Source: Cosmopolites sordidus
Lineage: Eukaryota > Arthropoda > Insecta > Coleoptera > Curculionidae
Length of the DNA stretch: 64,000 nt
Assembly: GCA_031761425.1 (NCBI GenBank)
Contig: JARFXV010000595.1
Location: 372,001-436,000 of the forward strand
Reading direction: 5' to 3'
Shown: in pieces, positions 46,707 through 57,757 of the stretch
Layout of the letters: each line of letters begins with the position of its first letter
Numbering within the stretch: the stretch's first letter is position 1
Program-made: the position numbers and the translations under genes
The notes under the pieces: model-generated
Database searches by the model: none
The model's input: only the letters and a program-made list of their open reading frames with translations
What the model was told of the DNA's origin: nothing

Positions 46707-47936
46707 TTTCGACTTCAGTATTTCATCTTTATTCATTTCTTCGGTCAATGGTTTGAATAAATTGTACTTATAGCAAGCCTCTAAGAGGATATGGCAGATA
46801 CATTTTTTGTGACCAGCCGAATTGGGCCAGAATCTTGTGAACTTGTTAAATGGTCATTCAGTTTTTTCATAAGCGTTTGAATTATTGGAATTACAGATGA
46901 CATGATGGTTGTCTCTGCTTAGTTCCCGTGTGATTTCTTCGAAATGTTTCAATAGCTCAACAAAGCATTCTATGATTTTCCACTCTACTGGCAAAGTTAG
47001 GTTAATATCACTGTCAATAATGCAAAAACTTAACGTTTTTTTTCTTTTAAAACTGGGTAAAAATAAGTCTAAAACATCAAAACTAATGGATCAATTTTTT
47101 TTATTCACTACAAAATATCAAATATGGGGCAGTTGCGTTAAAGACTACTCATTAATTTTAATTCATTTCTAGAAGGAGTTTATTCGAGAACCAATTTATG
47201 AAAGAAAAATAGCACACTTAATTATGTCTGGGTAACAATTATCGTCGGTAGTAGGTATGGATTATCGACGGTAACTTTCCTGGGGTAAATCTAACTAGCC
47301 ATACGAGTTAAACCAAATTTATAAAACGAGACCAATAAATTAATATTTTTAAAATTTACCTGATTCATAGTTTTTCTTTGAAACAGACTAAACTGTTCCG
47401 GGTGCATCGATTTCAGATGGTTCTTCAAAGACGTAGTTGTACGTCCCTTGCGAGAGTATGTTTTATTGCACATTTTACACTGAAATTTATCTAGGTTCAT
47501 GCTCATCTGGCTTAAAATAAGTCCAAAGCACATTTTGCGTCAGCGGTGGCATTGAAGATTCACTTGTCGAATGGATTATCCACGGTGAAACAACCAAGCA
47601 GTAATGTAAATTGTGATATAAATAAAACCGCCCATATGACAAGCGCGTCTAAACACGTTGTGGTTGATTTACAATTAAAAATGCTAAACTAAACAAACGT
47701 GTCAGCTCTTATCACTTGTGAGTGCGGCGAGTGACCAAAATCCAGATTCCTCTTGGTTAAGCAGTGAATTGTCACTCACTAGCCCCGCCCATAATTTCTC
47801 GCCGCGACTTACAACATCCGCACCTGCAGAAGCTCCCCATTGATTATTGAAGATACGGATGTGGATGCGGATGCTAAAATTAATGCCGAAGTTCCGAGAT
47901 TGCGGATGCGAATGCGAATAATCTGCTACATCCCTG
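46707..47936 (-). mobile_element. hAT element with BED finger, truncated by LINE-A copy 4
   Basis: The right border reads, on the minus strand, CAGGGATGTAGCAGATTATT, a hAT-like terminus, followed by CGCATTCGCATCCGCAATC-type subterminal repeats. Inside, 47380-47500 gives a BED-type finger: FQCKMCNKTYSRKGRTTTSL and KNHLKSMHPEQF (C..C...H....H). At about 46860-47020 it reads PVEWKIIECFVELLKHFEEI and TRELSRDNHHVI, the conserved helical region of ZBED transposases. The catalytic centre is not readable and the left end is lost. Confidence 0.7.
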
Positions 47937-48094
47937 GTTGGAACCAAACCCTCGTTAGAATATACAAGGGTGCAGTGAAAAGGGTGTAGTGTACTTTAAA
48001 AATATACTTTTTAGATAAAATATAATACAGTTTTTTGATCGATAATCGAGTTGTTTTTTAACGTATTTTCCGTTTAGCTTGATATACTACACCC

Positions 48095-48300
48095 AACCTT
48101 TTTATGCCATTCAAGAACTATGACTTCTAGGACTTTGCAAAATAGTACTCAGTTTAGGTGATGATTTCTTCATATGATGTAGCTTTCTTTCCTGCTAGTC
48201 ATTTCTACAGGTTTGGAATGAGAGAGAATTCGAATGGGGTCAGGTCTGCAGAATAAGGTGTATGCTGCATAACCCTTTTAACACATCTAATCAAAAATCT
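48095..48300 (-). pseudogene. Mariner transposase C-terminal scrap
   Basis: The minus strand gives HTPYSADLTPFEFSLIPNL (third catalytic block, DL.P.D.....N), LAGKKATSYEEIIT, YFAKS and FLNGIKRLG. This matches the last 70 residues of a mariner transposase. Independent of the plus-strand mariner that follows. Confidence 0.65.
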
Positions 48301-48359
48301 GTGTTAGATTAATACTCTGTATTTACATATTATTAATTTTTGTATTATTTACATTTACG

Positions 48360-48740
48360 CTCAGATTCGCTTTGATTTGCCTTCAGTTAGACAAGTCAAG
48401 TCAAGTCAAGTTAAATCGGCTGAAGGCAACAAATGAAGAAAATTGGCTATAATCAGCAAACAGGAAAGGCATTGTATTTTATCAGGACAATACACTAGCA
48501 CAAGTCTCAGTCAGGACCCCGCAATAATTATTGAGCTTCTTACCTACTCACAAGACATTGGACACTACGACTACCACCTATTCCGCTCCACTGATAATTT
48601 TTATTGGAAAATCTTTTAAAACGGAAGAAGAGGTGAAAAACAAAATGTTGGACTTTCTGGCATTAAAAATGCTAATTTTTGAGAAAAAGGCATTATGGAC
48701 TTACCATTACGTTGGTACAAAATTGTAAATAATAACACAG
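48360..48740 (+). pseudogene. Mariner transposase C-terminal part
   Basis: Plus-strand frames read RKGIVFYQDNTLAQVSVRT (second catalytic block, QDN), then HYDYHLFRSTDNFYWK (third catalytic block), KTEEEVKNKMLDFLALK and ALWTYHYVGTKL. The last corresponds to the terminal 'GI..LP.RW.K' block after a shift. Preceded by CAGATTCGCTTTGATTTG, a word also found at 61111 upstream of another mariner. Confidence 0.68.
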
Positions 48741-48959
48741 GTCTACAGAGTATTTGGTGCCGGAAAGACATAACCTTTTATTGAATATGCTAGTTAGGTT
48801 AATTCTAACGGTACATATATTTTCTGAAATGTACGTGTACTTTTTGAGATGATAGGTGTCGAAAAAACAAGATTATTTCACATTTTTTATGTTTTGTTAT
48901 ATCATTGAACATGGAGGAAGCATCTTTTTTTATGATTTCTTCGAGTGAGTTATTTTTCC

Positions 48960-50545
48960 ATCTCCATATTTTTTAGGTATTAATGAAATCGTTCTTCTTG
49001 TTCCTCACTGTAAGAGCCAAGGTTGTCCGAACATGTATCCAAATGATTGTGGAGGTAGTGAACTTTCATGCTCATATTACATTCAAGCTTTCGGAAATTT
49101 TCCTCCATATTTTGTACTAATTCGCGATAATTTTCGGTCTTATAATTCAATAGGAATTTTTTTACAGCATTGATGAATGAAAACCAGGCTAATGGTTCTA
49201 TATCATTCAATGAATGCACGAAATTGTTATATTTCATCAAAAGCCTAATTTGCGGTCAATCGAAATGTCTGCCTTAACTTTCTCCTTGCTCCAACCAGAA
49301 CATTTCGTCGATTTGTAACTGAAACATGAACCATTTTTATTCAATGCTTTGACATATTGTTTTATAAGGCCCAATTTTATGTGCAATGGAGGCAAACATA
49401 TTTTTTCTCTTATAACTAATGCTGTATTTATGATATTTTGTTTCCCAACCGTCAAATCTTATGGTATTTTGTTTCCCAACTGTCAAGTCTTTTCTTTCAA
49501 GTCAGTTTGTTTTAATCCAATACTCGCTTTTAGCTTTTGCTATCCCAAAAACAGAGAAAACATGGAAATTTTATGTAGTCGCTTTGTTGACTTAATAGAA
49601 AGTTTGTTTATAATTTTTAAATCAATGTATATAACTCACTAATGATTATAGTTCTTTAGTTTTGCATTGGCTCAAGAGATATGGTTTCATACTCCTTTAG
49701 TTTAACGGAATGAGCAAGGGGAACTGCACCATGCTTATTACCATTATGAAGTAAAGCAAATTTCAAACTCCGCTTAAAATTATCTATATAAAAAAATAAA
49801 TAATAAAAAAAATATGTATTTGGCTGGCAAAAAAAAACCTTTGATAAAAGATCACCCACGTCATTATAAAGAACATTATCTTCTGAGCAAAAAAAAACGG
49901 AAGCAGTTCTTTTTCTCGAGTACGATAATATGTTATTCTAGTGCCTGGATAAATAAATTAATCTCTTCGAGTCTGGATGCCAACAGCTCTGATCTTTCTT
50001 TTGAAAGGTCGCGGTCTCTGATAAGGAGTCATTTGAAGTGTCTTGAGTAAAAAGTAGGGTTTTGACGACGTAGCTTCAAAATTATCACTTTCTTCGCTAA
50101 TATAAGTTTGCCTATATTCGGGTGTAGTACATTCAATATCTGAAAGATCAAACAGGCCACGAAAGTTGGAACAGGGATGTCTTCTGAATGAGAACCAGAT
50201 CGGGATAGGTCATTTTTTTTTCGGTTAGTACCATGTAACTTTAACTAATTAAAAATAATAGTGATCGTAATAATTTTTTGGTTCCTTTCGATTCATAGGC
50301 ACATCAAAGTTCAATTGACTTTTTTTTACCATTCGTCCATTAAATGTTCACTATACTTTTTGGAAACATTGTTTGGAATCCATGGTTTATCAATGTATAT
50401 GATATTCAAGTTAAAGTAAGCAAAATACGCATTTTGCACAAATTCAGATATGGGTTTTCGAAACTTTTTCATAGTACACTCGCCTCAAACGTTACAACAA
50501 GCGTTCGGGTTGTTTAAACCCGATCGTTTTGAGGATCTTATCTTC
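48960..50545 (-). pseudogene. 'Family Z' protein, nearly full-length copy (copy 2)
   Basis: Minus-strand reading in several frames. The N-terminus near 50540 is cysteine-bearing (RSGLNNPNACCNV, GECTMKKFRKPISEFVQNAY), then FDVPMNRKEPKNYYDHYYF, GHPCSNFRGLFDLSDIECTT and PEYRQTYISEES. Middle: ITYYRTREKELLPFF, FKRSLKFALLHNGNKHGAVP and LAHSVKLKEY. C-terminal: CLPPLHIKLGLIKQYVKALN, KVKADISIDRKLGF, LEPLAWFSFINAVKKFLLN, CNMSMKVHYLHNHLDTC and NLGSYSEEQEERFH. This order matches an unnamed multi-copy arthropod family, apparently single-exon. At least five frame breaks are present. Function unknown; copy 1 is at 2520-2960. Confidence 0.68.
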
Positions 50546-51570
50546 TAGGTTTTCTTTATTAACTTATTAAGTTTTTCAATACAACAAACAACAAAAATAT
50601 ACAATAAAATTTATTATTACAAAATTTAATAATAATTAAATTTACAAATTATTAAAAAATTAAAAATTCTACGTATTTTTGATAATTTAATGTTATTGAG
50701 AGTGTTGTTACATACTATACTTCCTAAGTCTCGGCGGCACCGAAATTTCTTTTATTTTGTAGATCTGTGTAATTGTAATTATATGATAGGCTAATATATA
50801 ATATATATTGATATATGTAAATATATAATTATTTAAAAATAAATAAATAATAATATATTAAATATATAATTATATAAACTACTTTTCTAGACCACCCAAT
50901 ATAAAACTAAAATAAAGCAAAAAATCAACGCGAACTTGATTCCACGCCCACTTTACTGCAGCTATTGCAACTAAACGAGTCCTTAGGTGCGTCCTTGTTT
51001 TTCAAATTAAATATTTTTAAAAGTGGAAAAAGTGGAATGCTATCTTATCCCGAGATTTATTGATGTTTTTCAAATTATGGTAATGTTTTTGATTGAAACG
51101 TCCTGGTAAAGCTAGCATATAATTATTTCTAACAATACATTGTATATTCGTTTTAGTTTTGCAGATTAGAAAAATTCGTTATTACTGTTAAGATAATATC
51201 CAATATTTGCAGTAGATCGAACGATTAGAATGGTTTTTACTATATTTACAATATATTTATAATTCTTTATATAGGAGCATCAGAAAATACTTTATGAAAA
51301 CAATGAGTTTATGATTACTAAAGGATGGACTAACTAAATGCGGACTCTAAACCCGACAATACTTTTTTCTGTCAAAGATAGACACTTGATATCTCAAAGC
51401 AGTTATCGTCAGTTTCTGTAAGTATCTCAAAACAGTTATCGTCAATTTGTAAAGTGGTTTACGATATTATAAAATCCATTTTATATATAAGTGAATACCT
51501 GCCGATGGATAACAGAATGAGTTTGTTAATTACTTTTGAAAAATTCGATTGAATTTTCCACATAAATTAT
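50546..51570. other. Very AT-rich interval
   Basis: Low-complexity ATTA/TAAT sequence at 50580-50880. Two similar words, ATCTCAAAGCAGTTATCGTC and ATCTCAAAACAGTTATCGTC, lie at about 51391 and 51425. No gene. Confidence 0.5.
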
Positions 51571-51650
51571 TTTTAATGATGAAACGTACTTCCATCTTGG
51601 TAGTTATGTGAATAGTAAAATTGTCACTTTGTCATAATTTATTTTTGCTA
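51571..51650 (+). pseudogene. Mariner-like fragment, first catalytic block
   Basis: Reads FNDETYFHLGSYVNSKIVTL, matching the 'F.DEA.FHL.GYVN.QN' block that holds the first catalytic aspartate in the 'WPPRS.DLTPLD' group of mariner-like elements. Its C-terminal partner appears at 52760-53010 in the same orientation. Confidence 0.6.
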
Positions 51651-51899
51651 CCAATAAAATGATAAAATAAATACATTTTAGCTCTTCAGGTCGAGTTCCC
51701 CATTGCTTAGTTCGTAGGGATTCCTATATTGCGGCTACCTTCGACTTAACTTCAGTTAATGAGAACTGATGTTCGACTCGATGCGGCTATTCCGACACTA
51801 ATGTAAAAGTTTATCGTGATTTATCAAACACAAAATTGAATCTGATGTTGAAAACTTTATTATGAACCGAAAGAACAATCGATACTATTTATTTTCTGA

Positions 51900-52650
51900 A
51901 GATTATTTCAGTCAAATGTAATTCTTAAGCTCCAATTGTAGATCACTAGGAATGTGACCAATAACATGCGTAATGTTTGCCTCCAAGGCCTCAATCGAAG
52001 CTGGCTTATCTGCGTTGACTTAGAAATAATCCAGAGGGATGATATCACACGACCTAGGCGGTCAATTCACCGGTCTAAAATGTTAAATCAGTTGCTCCCT
52101 AAATTGGTTTCTCAATAAGTCTATCGTTTCACGCATGGCAAGTAGTGCCATCTTGTTGGAACTATACATCAAATATTACGGGCTTGAATTTCAGGTAACA
52201 AATAATCCGTTATCAGAGCGCGATAGCGAACGCTATTAACGGTTAACGTTCCAGCCATCCTTCTCTTTGACAAAATATGGCTCGATGATTCCATCAGCCT
52301 ATAAACTACACCAAATACTCCATTTTGTTGGATACATCGGCCGTTCTTAAATTGCTTTCGGCTGTTCATCACCTGAAATCTGGCAGTTTTGTTTATTAAT
52401 GTATTCATCGAGCTAGAAATGGGCCTCATCACTAAACAAAATTCGGCCAGAAAACAGAGGACTTTCATTGAGCTGTTCCAGAGCCGACGCAAACGCAGGT
52501 CTGGCGGCTTTAGTTCTTGAACAAGTTGAATTTTATATGCTTGTCAACTAAGATTCTTACGCAAAATAGGCTAAGTTGTTGCCATACGGCAAAGCCAGCA
52601 GTTCAGAATGACGTTGCATTCTCTAATGCATCTGTCAAACTGCCGCGACG
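51900..52650 (-). pseudogene. Mariner-like transposase (minus strand)
   Basis: From 52492 the frame reads LCFLAEFCLVMRPISS. In the sister frame ILFSDEAHF gives the first catalytic block. Then come INKTARFQVMNSRKQFKNGR, KRRMAGTLTVNSVRYRALIT and DYLLPEIQARNI. Further on, ETIDLLRNQFREQLI and PPRSCDIIPLDYF show the third block, and IEALEANITHVIGHIP the tail. Several shifts. It lies between the two pieces of the plus-strand element 51571/52760. Confidence 0.78.
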
Positions 52651-52759
52651 GTTTGACGCGACTCTGTAAAATAATATACATTGAAAAAAGTACTTCACCA
52701 TAGATCACCCTTTATAATATAGATGTTAGAATATATTTATTGTACAAGAGAAACAATAC

Positions 52760-53010
52760 AGTTATTGCATTCCAAATTTCCTGGTCGGGGTAATTTTCGA
52801 TTTGAACCCGAAAATTAGCGATTAAGATCTCATTCATTTGATACCCTTAGATTTCTTTTTTGGGATTATGTGGAAGAAAAGGTGTATGCCAATAATGCTT
52901 AAGGATTTCAGAATTAAAGACGGCTATTCAAAATGTAATTTGTAAAATAATGATGTAATTGTGTTGAAATACAGCGAATTTGCAAAAATGGGAATCTACA
53001 AAAGCGGCGG
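52760..53010 (+). pseudogene. Mariner-like transposase, C-terminal block
   Basis: Frames read IPNFLVGVIFDLNPKIS, then PLDFFFGIMWKK (third catalytic block, PLDFFLWG), KRCMPIMLKDFRIKDG and YSEFAKMGIYKSGG. It continues the element begun at 51571, whose middle is replaced by the minus-strand mariner. Confidence 0.65.
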
Positions 53011-54199
53011 TATGAGCTTTTGATTAATGTTATATTTCTGAATTAATGATAACATACTCCCTTTAAACTAAAATAAAAATATCAGTATTTCCTCTATTAT
53101 TCATAATTTTATTATAGGAATATTATAGTTTATAGGAAATCTTTTAAATTTTTGTTACTAGTTCGTACAAGACTTTGATTGGGGTTAACTGATGAGCTAC
53201 CGTTTACGGTTTGGAACCCATATCATGTTCCAGTCGCTAATGCGCCCTTAATGCTAATATAAACATAACATGTTCTTTTAAAAATTATCTAAAAATTGAA
53301 TATTAGTATTCAGTTAGGTATATTATTAAAAATTAAGTATTAACATATTCTGCTCCAATCACCTTGCTCAAATAAAAGATTGGCTGATCATTTAGTATTA
53401 TAGATTCTTTAAGAGTTGGAAGATATATAGGTTAATGTTTTTTTGGTGTGTCCGAACTTTAAATTCAAATAAAACAACCACCAAATTAAATGCTTTGAAA
53501 CTATTTATTTGATACTATTTTATGTGAAATAACATTCAATGGCATTAATCATTAATGTTTGAAAACAATTTCCGACAAATGTTCGCTGCGCCTACTTCTG
53601 ACAAAGCACGTTCTGTCAATCCAATTTCCGACCACCTTTTAAAACAATTGGGGGTCTTATGTCCGCAAATGTATGTAAAGGGGATGAAGAGAAAGAAATA
53701 GAGAAACGGCAGCGAAAGGAAGCTTTCAAAGGTTTTAAAGACAATCTAAGAGAATCTTTTTAATAACTTGAAATTAATTTCATGTTGTAGAGGTTATGAT
53801 TTATTTTTAACTTCAGCCCTGGTGTTAGTATATGACTCCTCAATGGTCCTTGGTTAATTAAAACACAATTTATAAGAAAAAGTTGACAAGTACACAACTG
53901 TGTCATGATTGTACTCAGATGATGTGGCCAAATTGGGAAATTAACCTTCCTGGTATAAACATGTCCAAAAGTTTGGAATATTTACAATAGGATATATACA
54001 TCTATGGTACTATGGTTTAAAAATTGTGTTGGATATTTATTTTAGACCGTTTTTAAATGAAAATAGCAAAATCATTGTTTCGCTGATAACACAGGTTCTT
54101 CGATTTTTACACATTTCGTTGATACTGGTATTTACACATTATTTCAAGTACTTTTAAATTTTCAATCAATCCATTTAAAAATGCACATAAACATGATAT
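53011..54199. other. AT-rich interval, no recognised gene
   Basis: Includes 53440-53690, a less AT-rich part (TTTCCGACAAATGTTCGCTG) that could be transposon UTR. I cannot assign it. Confidence 0.4.
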
Positions 54200-54903
54200 C
54201 TCATTTTAAAAGATCAAGAGTAATTGCTTTGTTATAACAGACCTTTAATCAATGTGATATCGCGCAAATTGTAGGTGTTTTCCAAAGCGCTGTATTGAAA
54301 ATTCATAAAAAATTCTGAGAGACAACTGACGTAAAGGATCGCCCCTGATATATTAAACGAGTAAATGGTTCACGATAAACGATAACACGCAGACTGATAG
54401 CGGTAAATTTCCATCGCAGAAGACCTTTATAGGTTCCCAAACTAACCTTTCAATACAAGATGTAAAATTGCAAGGGGCTCATGAAATGGTGGTTAATAGT
54501 TCTACCTGGAATAACATGATGTTCTCCGATGAGACGAGAATTGGCAGGGTTTCTGATTCACAAAGAACATTAGCTTGGAGAGCCCCAGGTCGACAAGCTT
54601 GACTAGAAACAGCTCAACTACATATCCCATTTGAGGTTGGGAGAGTGATTGTTTGGGATGGTATTATGAGGGGTAAACGGACACTTCTACTGGCCGTGGA
54701 GAGAAGACTGACTGGTGCTGTGTACATCGAGAAAGTTTTAAATCCTGTTGTGCGTCTGTTCGGAGGCGCAATGGGCGATGGATTTGTTTTCATGGATGAT
54801 AACACACATCCTCATCTAATCTAAGCGGTACCAAATTTTCTTGAAGAAGAGGGAATAACCAAGTTAGGGCGGTCAGCAAGTTCTCCTGACATAAATGTCA
54901 TTG
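54200..54903 (+). pseudogene. Tc1-like transposase, C-terminal two thirds
   Basis: Early frames: TFNQCDIAQIVGVFQSAV (helix-turn-helix). Catalytic frame: FSDETRIGRVSDSQRTLAWR (first D), VGRVIVWDGIMRGKRTLLL, TGAVYIEKVLNPVV, FVFMDDNTHPHL (second D) and SSPDINVIEDS (DE motif; Tc1 normally reads SPDLNPIEH). Stops interrupt between blocks. It ends abruptly where the Jockey LINE 3' UTR begins at about 54903. Confidence 0.78.
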
Positions 54904-55082
54904 AAGACTCAAGCTTCACATTGAAGCCGCCATCGACATCGGCCGCCATCCGACGACGCCGGGGAGTGTGCATCATTCTGTTATTTGTAGTCGAAGCGGC
55001 CTTACGCAAGCCAGGAACCGATATTTGAATCCCTTCTACTTGCCGCCCGTACAATTACATTGGGGATTTTTTATGGCTCAAT

Positions 55083-57757
55083 TTACCCGGGAGGTCCGGG
55101 TAAATTTTCCGGAATTTTCCGGATGAGCGGGTTTTCGTTTAGAGAGGCTTTTAGAACAAACCTCTCGTAAGCTTTTTCAAAGAATTGCGAAACCGTGGGG
55201 GCTCCGGTTTCAGCATGAATTTGGGTGTTCCGAACAAACCATGGAGCATTGAGCGCCAAACGCAAGGTTTTGTTCTGAAGAACTTGTAATCTGTGCACCG
55301 AATAAGGTGACAGGAAGCGAAAATACACTATTAGACCGTATAAATATACGGATCTAATTAAAGTATTATAAATATTTACTTTGATGCAAGGGTTTAGCTT
55401 GCTCGACCTGGAAATTAAGGGGTACGCGAGTTTGAAGATACCGTACCCCTTACTTAAAGTTAGCTGGATTGAAGAGAGCGGTACTGAAGAGAGCGGTCAA
55501 AATGTAGGCGTAGATAGGTTGCTTTTTGCAACCACGGAATAGGCACTTTGTCAACCAGCAGTCTGGCTGCGCATTTAGGGCGCTTTCTGGTGAAGATAAT
55601 CGCCTGGGTCTTTTTAGGATTGACCTGCAGGCGTCAGAATTTAAGCCAAGAAATTGCAACGTTAAGTTGCTTTTGCAGTCGGTTATGAATAGCCGACGCA
55701 TGACGTGACGTGACAAAGAAGGCAGTGTCGTCTGCGAAAAATGCAGAACTAACGTCACTATAACAGGGAATTTTGGCTATGTACAGGTTGTACAAAGCCG
55801 GGGAAAGGGGTGAACCTTGCGGGACGCCCGACTCTATGGGTTTTCTCGTTGAAAGGGACGAATTAATCTTGACCTGAAAGGATCTGCCTGACAGGAAAGA
55901 GCGGATTAGTATGGTAAGGTCTTTAGGAAAACCTAATTCCATGGTCTTATAAATAAGATCACGGTACCATACTTTGTCAAAGGGTTTGGAAATATCGAGA
56001 AACACAGCGCCAACGCACTTTGTTAATCGCAAAGCTTGGTGTATTTCGCCAGCAAGCCTTGCGCATTGCTGCAGGGACGAATGTCCCTTTCGGAACCCGA
56101 ATTGCTCATTAGGTATTATACCTTTGCTGTCGGTAAAGTCATTTAGTGCGGAAAGAATGACCTTTTCGGCTATCTTGGAAAGATTATTTAGAAGGCTTAT
56201 GGGCCTAAAATCAGAAGAGAGGTTCGCGCCTCTCTTCTTCGGAATAACTGCTAAATTAGCATGCTTCCATGAAGCGGGAAAATATTGCAAACGCAGAATG
56301 GAATTCACGATTTTCTTGATTTCTGCGATTTGCTTGCTATGAAGCTTTCGGAGCTGCATGACGGTGATACCGTCGCAGCCCGGAGCTTTATTTGGGACGA
56401 AACTACGAATGATAGTCACTACTGACTTTGGAGAAATCAGGTAATCCTGCAGATACGAAAGTTCGGGCTGTCGGAAAGCCGCGCGTAAGCGCGGTCGACT
56501 GCCAGTTCTTCCGCCTGCGCCTCGGTCAGCCTCGGACTGGTCATCTGGAGTCTAAAAGACTCTGCCAGCATTTCAGCTTTTTCCAAGTCGGAGACGGCGA
56601 AAGAAACGCCATTATCCGACTTCAAGGGGGGGAATGTCCCGTCCGGACTTCCCCACCAAGGACCTTGCCAGACGCCAGATCTGCCTCGAATTTGACGTGT
56701 CGACAGAGAAAAAAAGTGAATCCCACTTCTCATCTCTGTACGACGCCATGGCTTCTCTGGCTTCTCTGATCGCCCGGTTTCCCGACGTTTATCCTCGGGA
56801 TCGACGGTGGATCTGGCCAACCTTACCAGGCGATTTTTCGCCCGGAGCTGGTTTTTCAGATCCGTCGGGAGGTCGGAAGTTTGGTGAAGCTGGTCGACCG
56901 TCCGAAGCTTCGTGGCAAGGCTATAAGCCTCTTGGATATCCCTTGTCAGTTTACCGACAGCGAGATCGAGCTGCTTCGGGGAAGAGCAATTGTTGGGATA
57001 GACTCCGTAGAGCGGAGATGGGCTCGGAAAACGTTCCAATCAGTGACTTTATAAGTCAACTTGAACGGAGCACCCAAGAGCCGGCCGTCCCCCAGTTCGA
57101 GGAGGACAGGAAGATGGTCAGAGTCGAGCTCGTGCAGGACCGACGTGGCAATCGCTCTAGAGGAATTCTTCGTAATGAAGACCGATGAATAACCGATCCC
57201 GTGTGTTGCGAGTGGTTATAGGCATAGTGGGTAGCCTCATCAGGAAAGGCGATGAGGCACCCGAGCGATTCGCACACAGTGCTTAGGGTGCTAACACGAT
57301 CGTTCGTGGTTCTGCAACCCTAGCGAGTGTTGTGTGCGTTGAAATCGCCGCCGATAATAATGGTGGCATCGGTGTTAAAGATTTTGGTGTAATCAGCCGG
57401 AACCAAAGGTTCACCGAAACGCTGATACACGGAATATAAAATGATAGGGCGGTCCTTGAGCTCGACAGAAATGGCAGTGGCTTCCAGAGTGGCAAGCTCT
57501 GGTTTAGGAAGTCTAAAATGCCGGATGTTTCTTTTGATAAGAATCAACGTGCCGCCACCACGGCCGTCGATTCTGTCATCCCTGTGAACTTTATAGTTCG
57601 GGATGCTGAAACGGATGGAGGGTTTAAGAAATGTTTCCTGAATTAGGATGACATCGATATTGTGTGCCGAAAGTACGTGAGCAAGTTCCTCCTTCTTGTC
57701 ACGTACGGAGTTGGTATTCCAGGCAATTATTTTTACGGAATCCGGTTTAACGGACAT
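55083..57757 (-). pseudogene. Jockey LINE ORF2 (endonuclease + RT)
   Basis: Starts ATG at 57757, inside the ORF1 end. Endonuclease: VKIIAWNTNSVRDKKEEL, LIQETFLKPS and IIGGDFNAHNT, with a shift into DSDHLPVLLELG (catalytic SDH-like) near 57100. RT: FVPNKAPGCDGITVMQL, FRPISLLNNLSKIAEKVIL, FGFRKGHSSLQQ, VFLDISKPFDKVW (motif A), SGVPQGSPLSPALYNLYIA (motif B) and SAFFADDTAFF (motif C, about 55740). C-terminal: RLQVLQNKTLRLALNAPWFV. Breaks occur at about 57320, 57040, 56430, 55634 and 55330. All RT catalytic residues remain. Confidence 0.88.

Noticed and set aside
56634..57188. Plus-strand 184-codon ORF in the GC-rich region
   Set aside because: It is the antisense of Jockey ORF2 linker coding sequence, kept open only by GC content.
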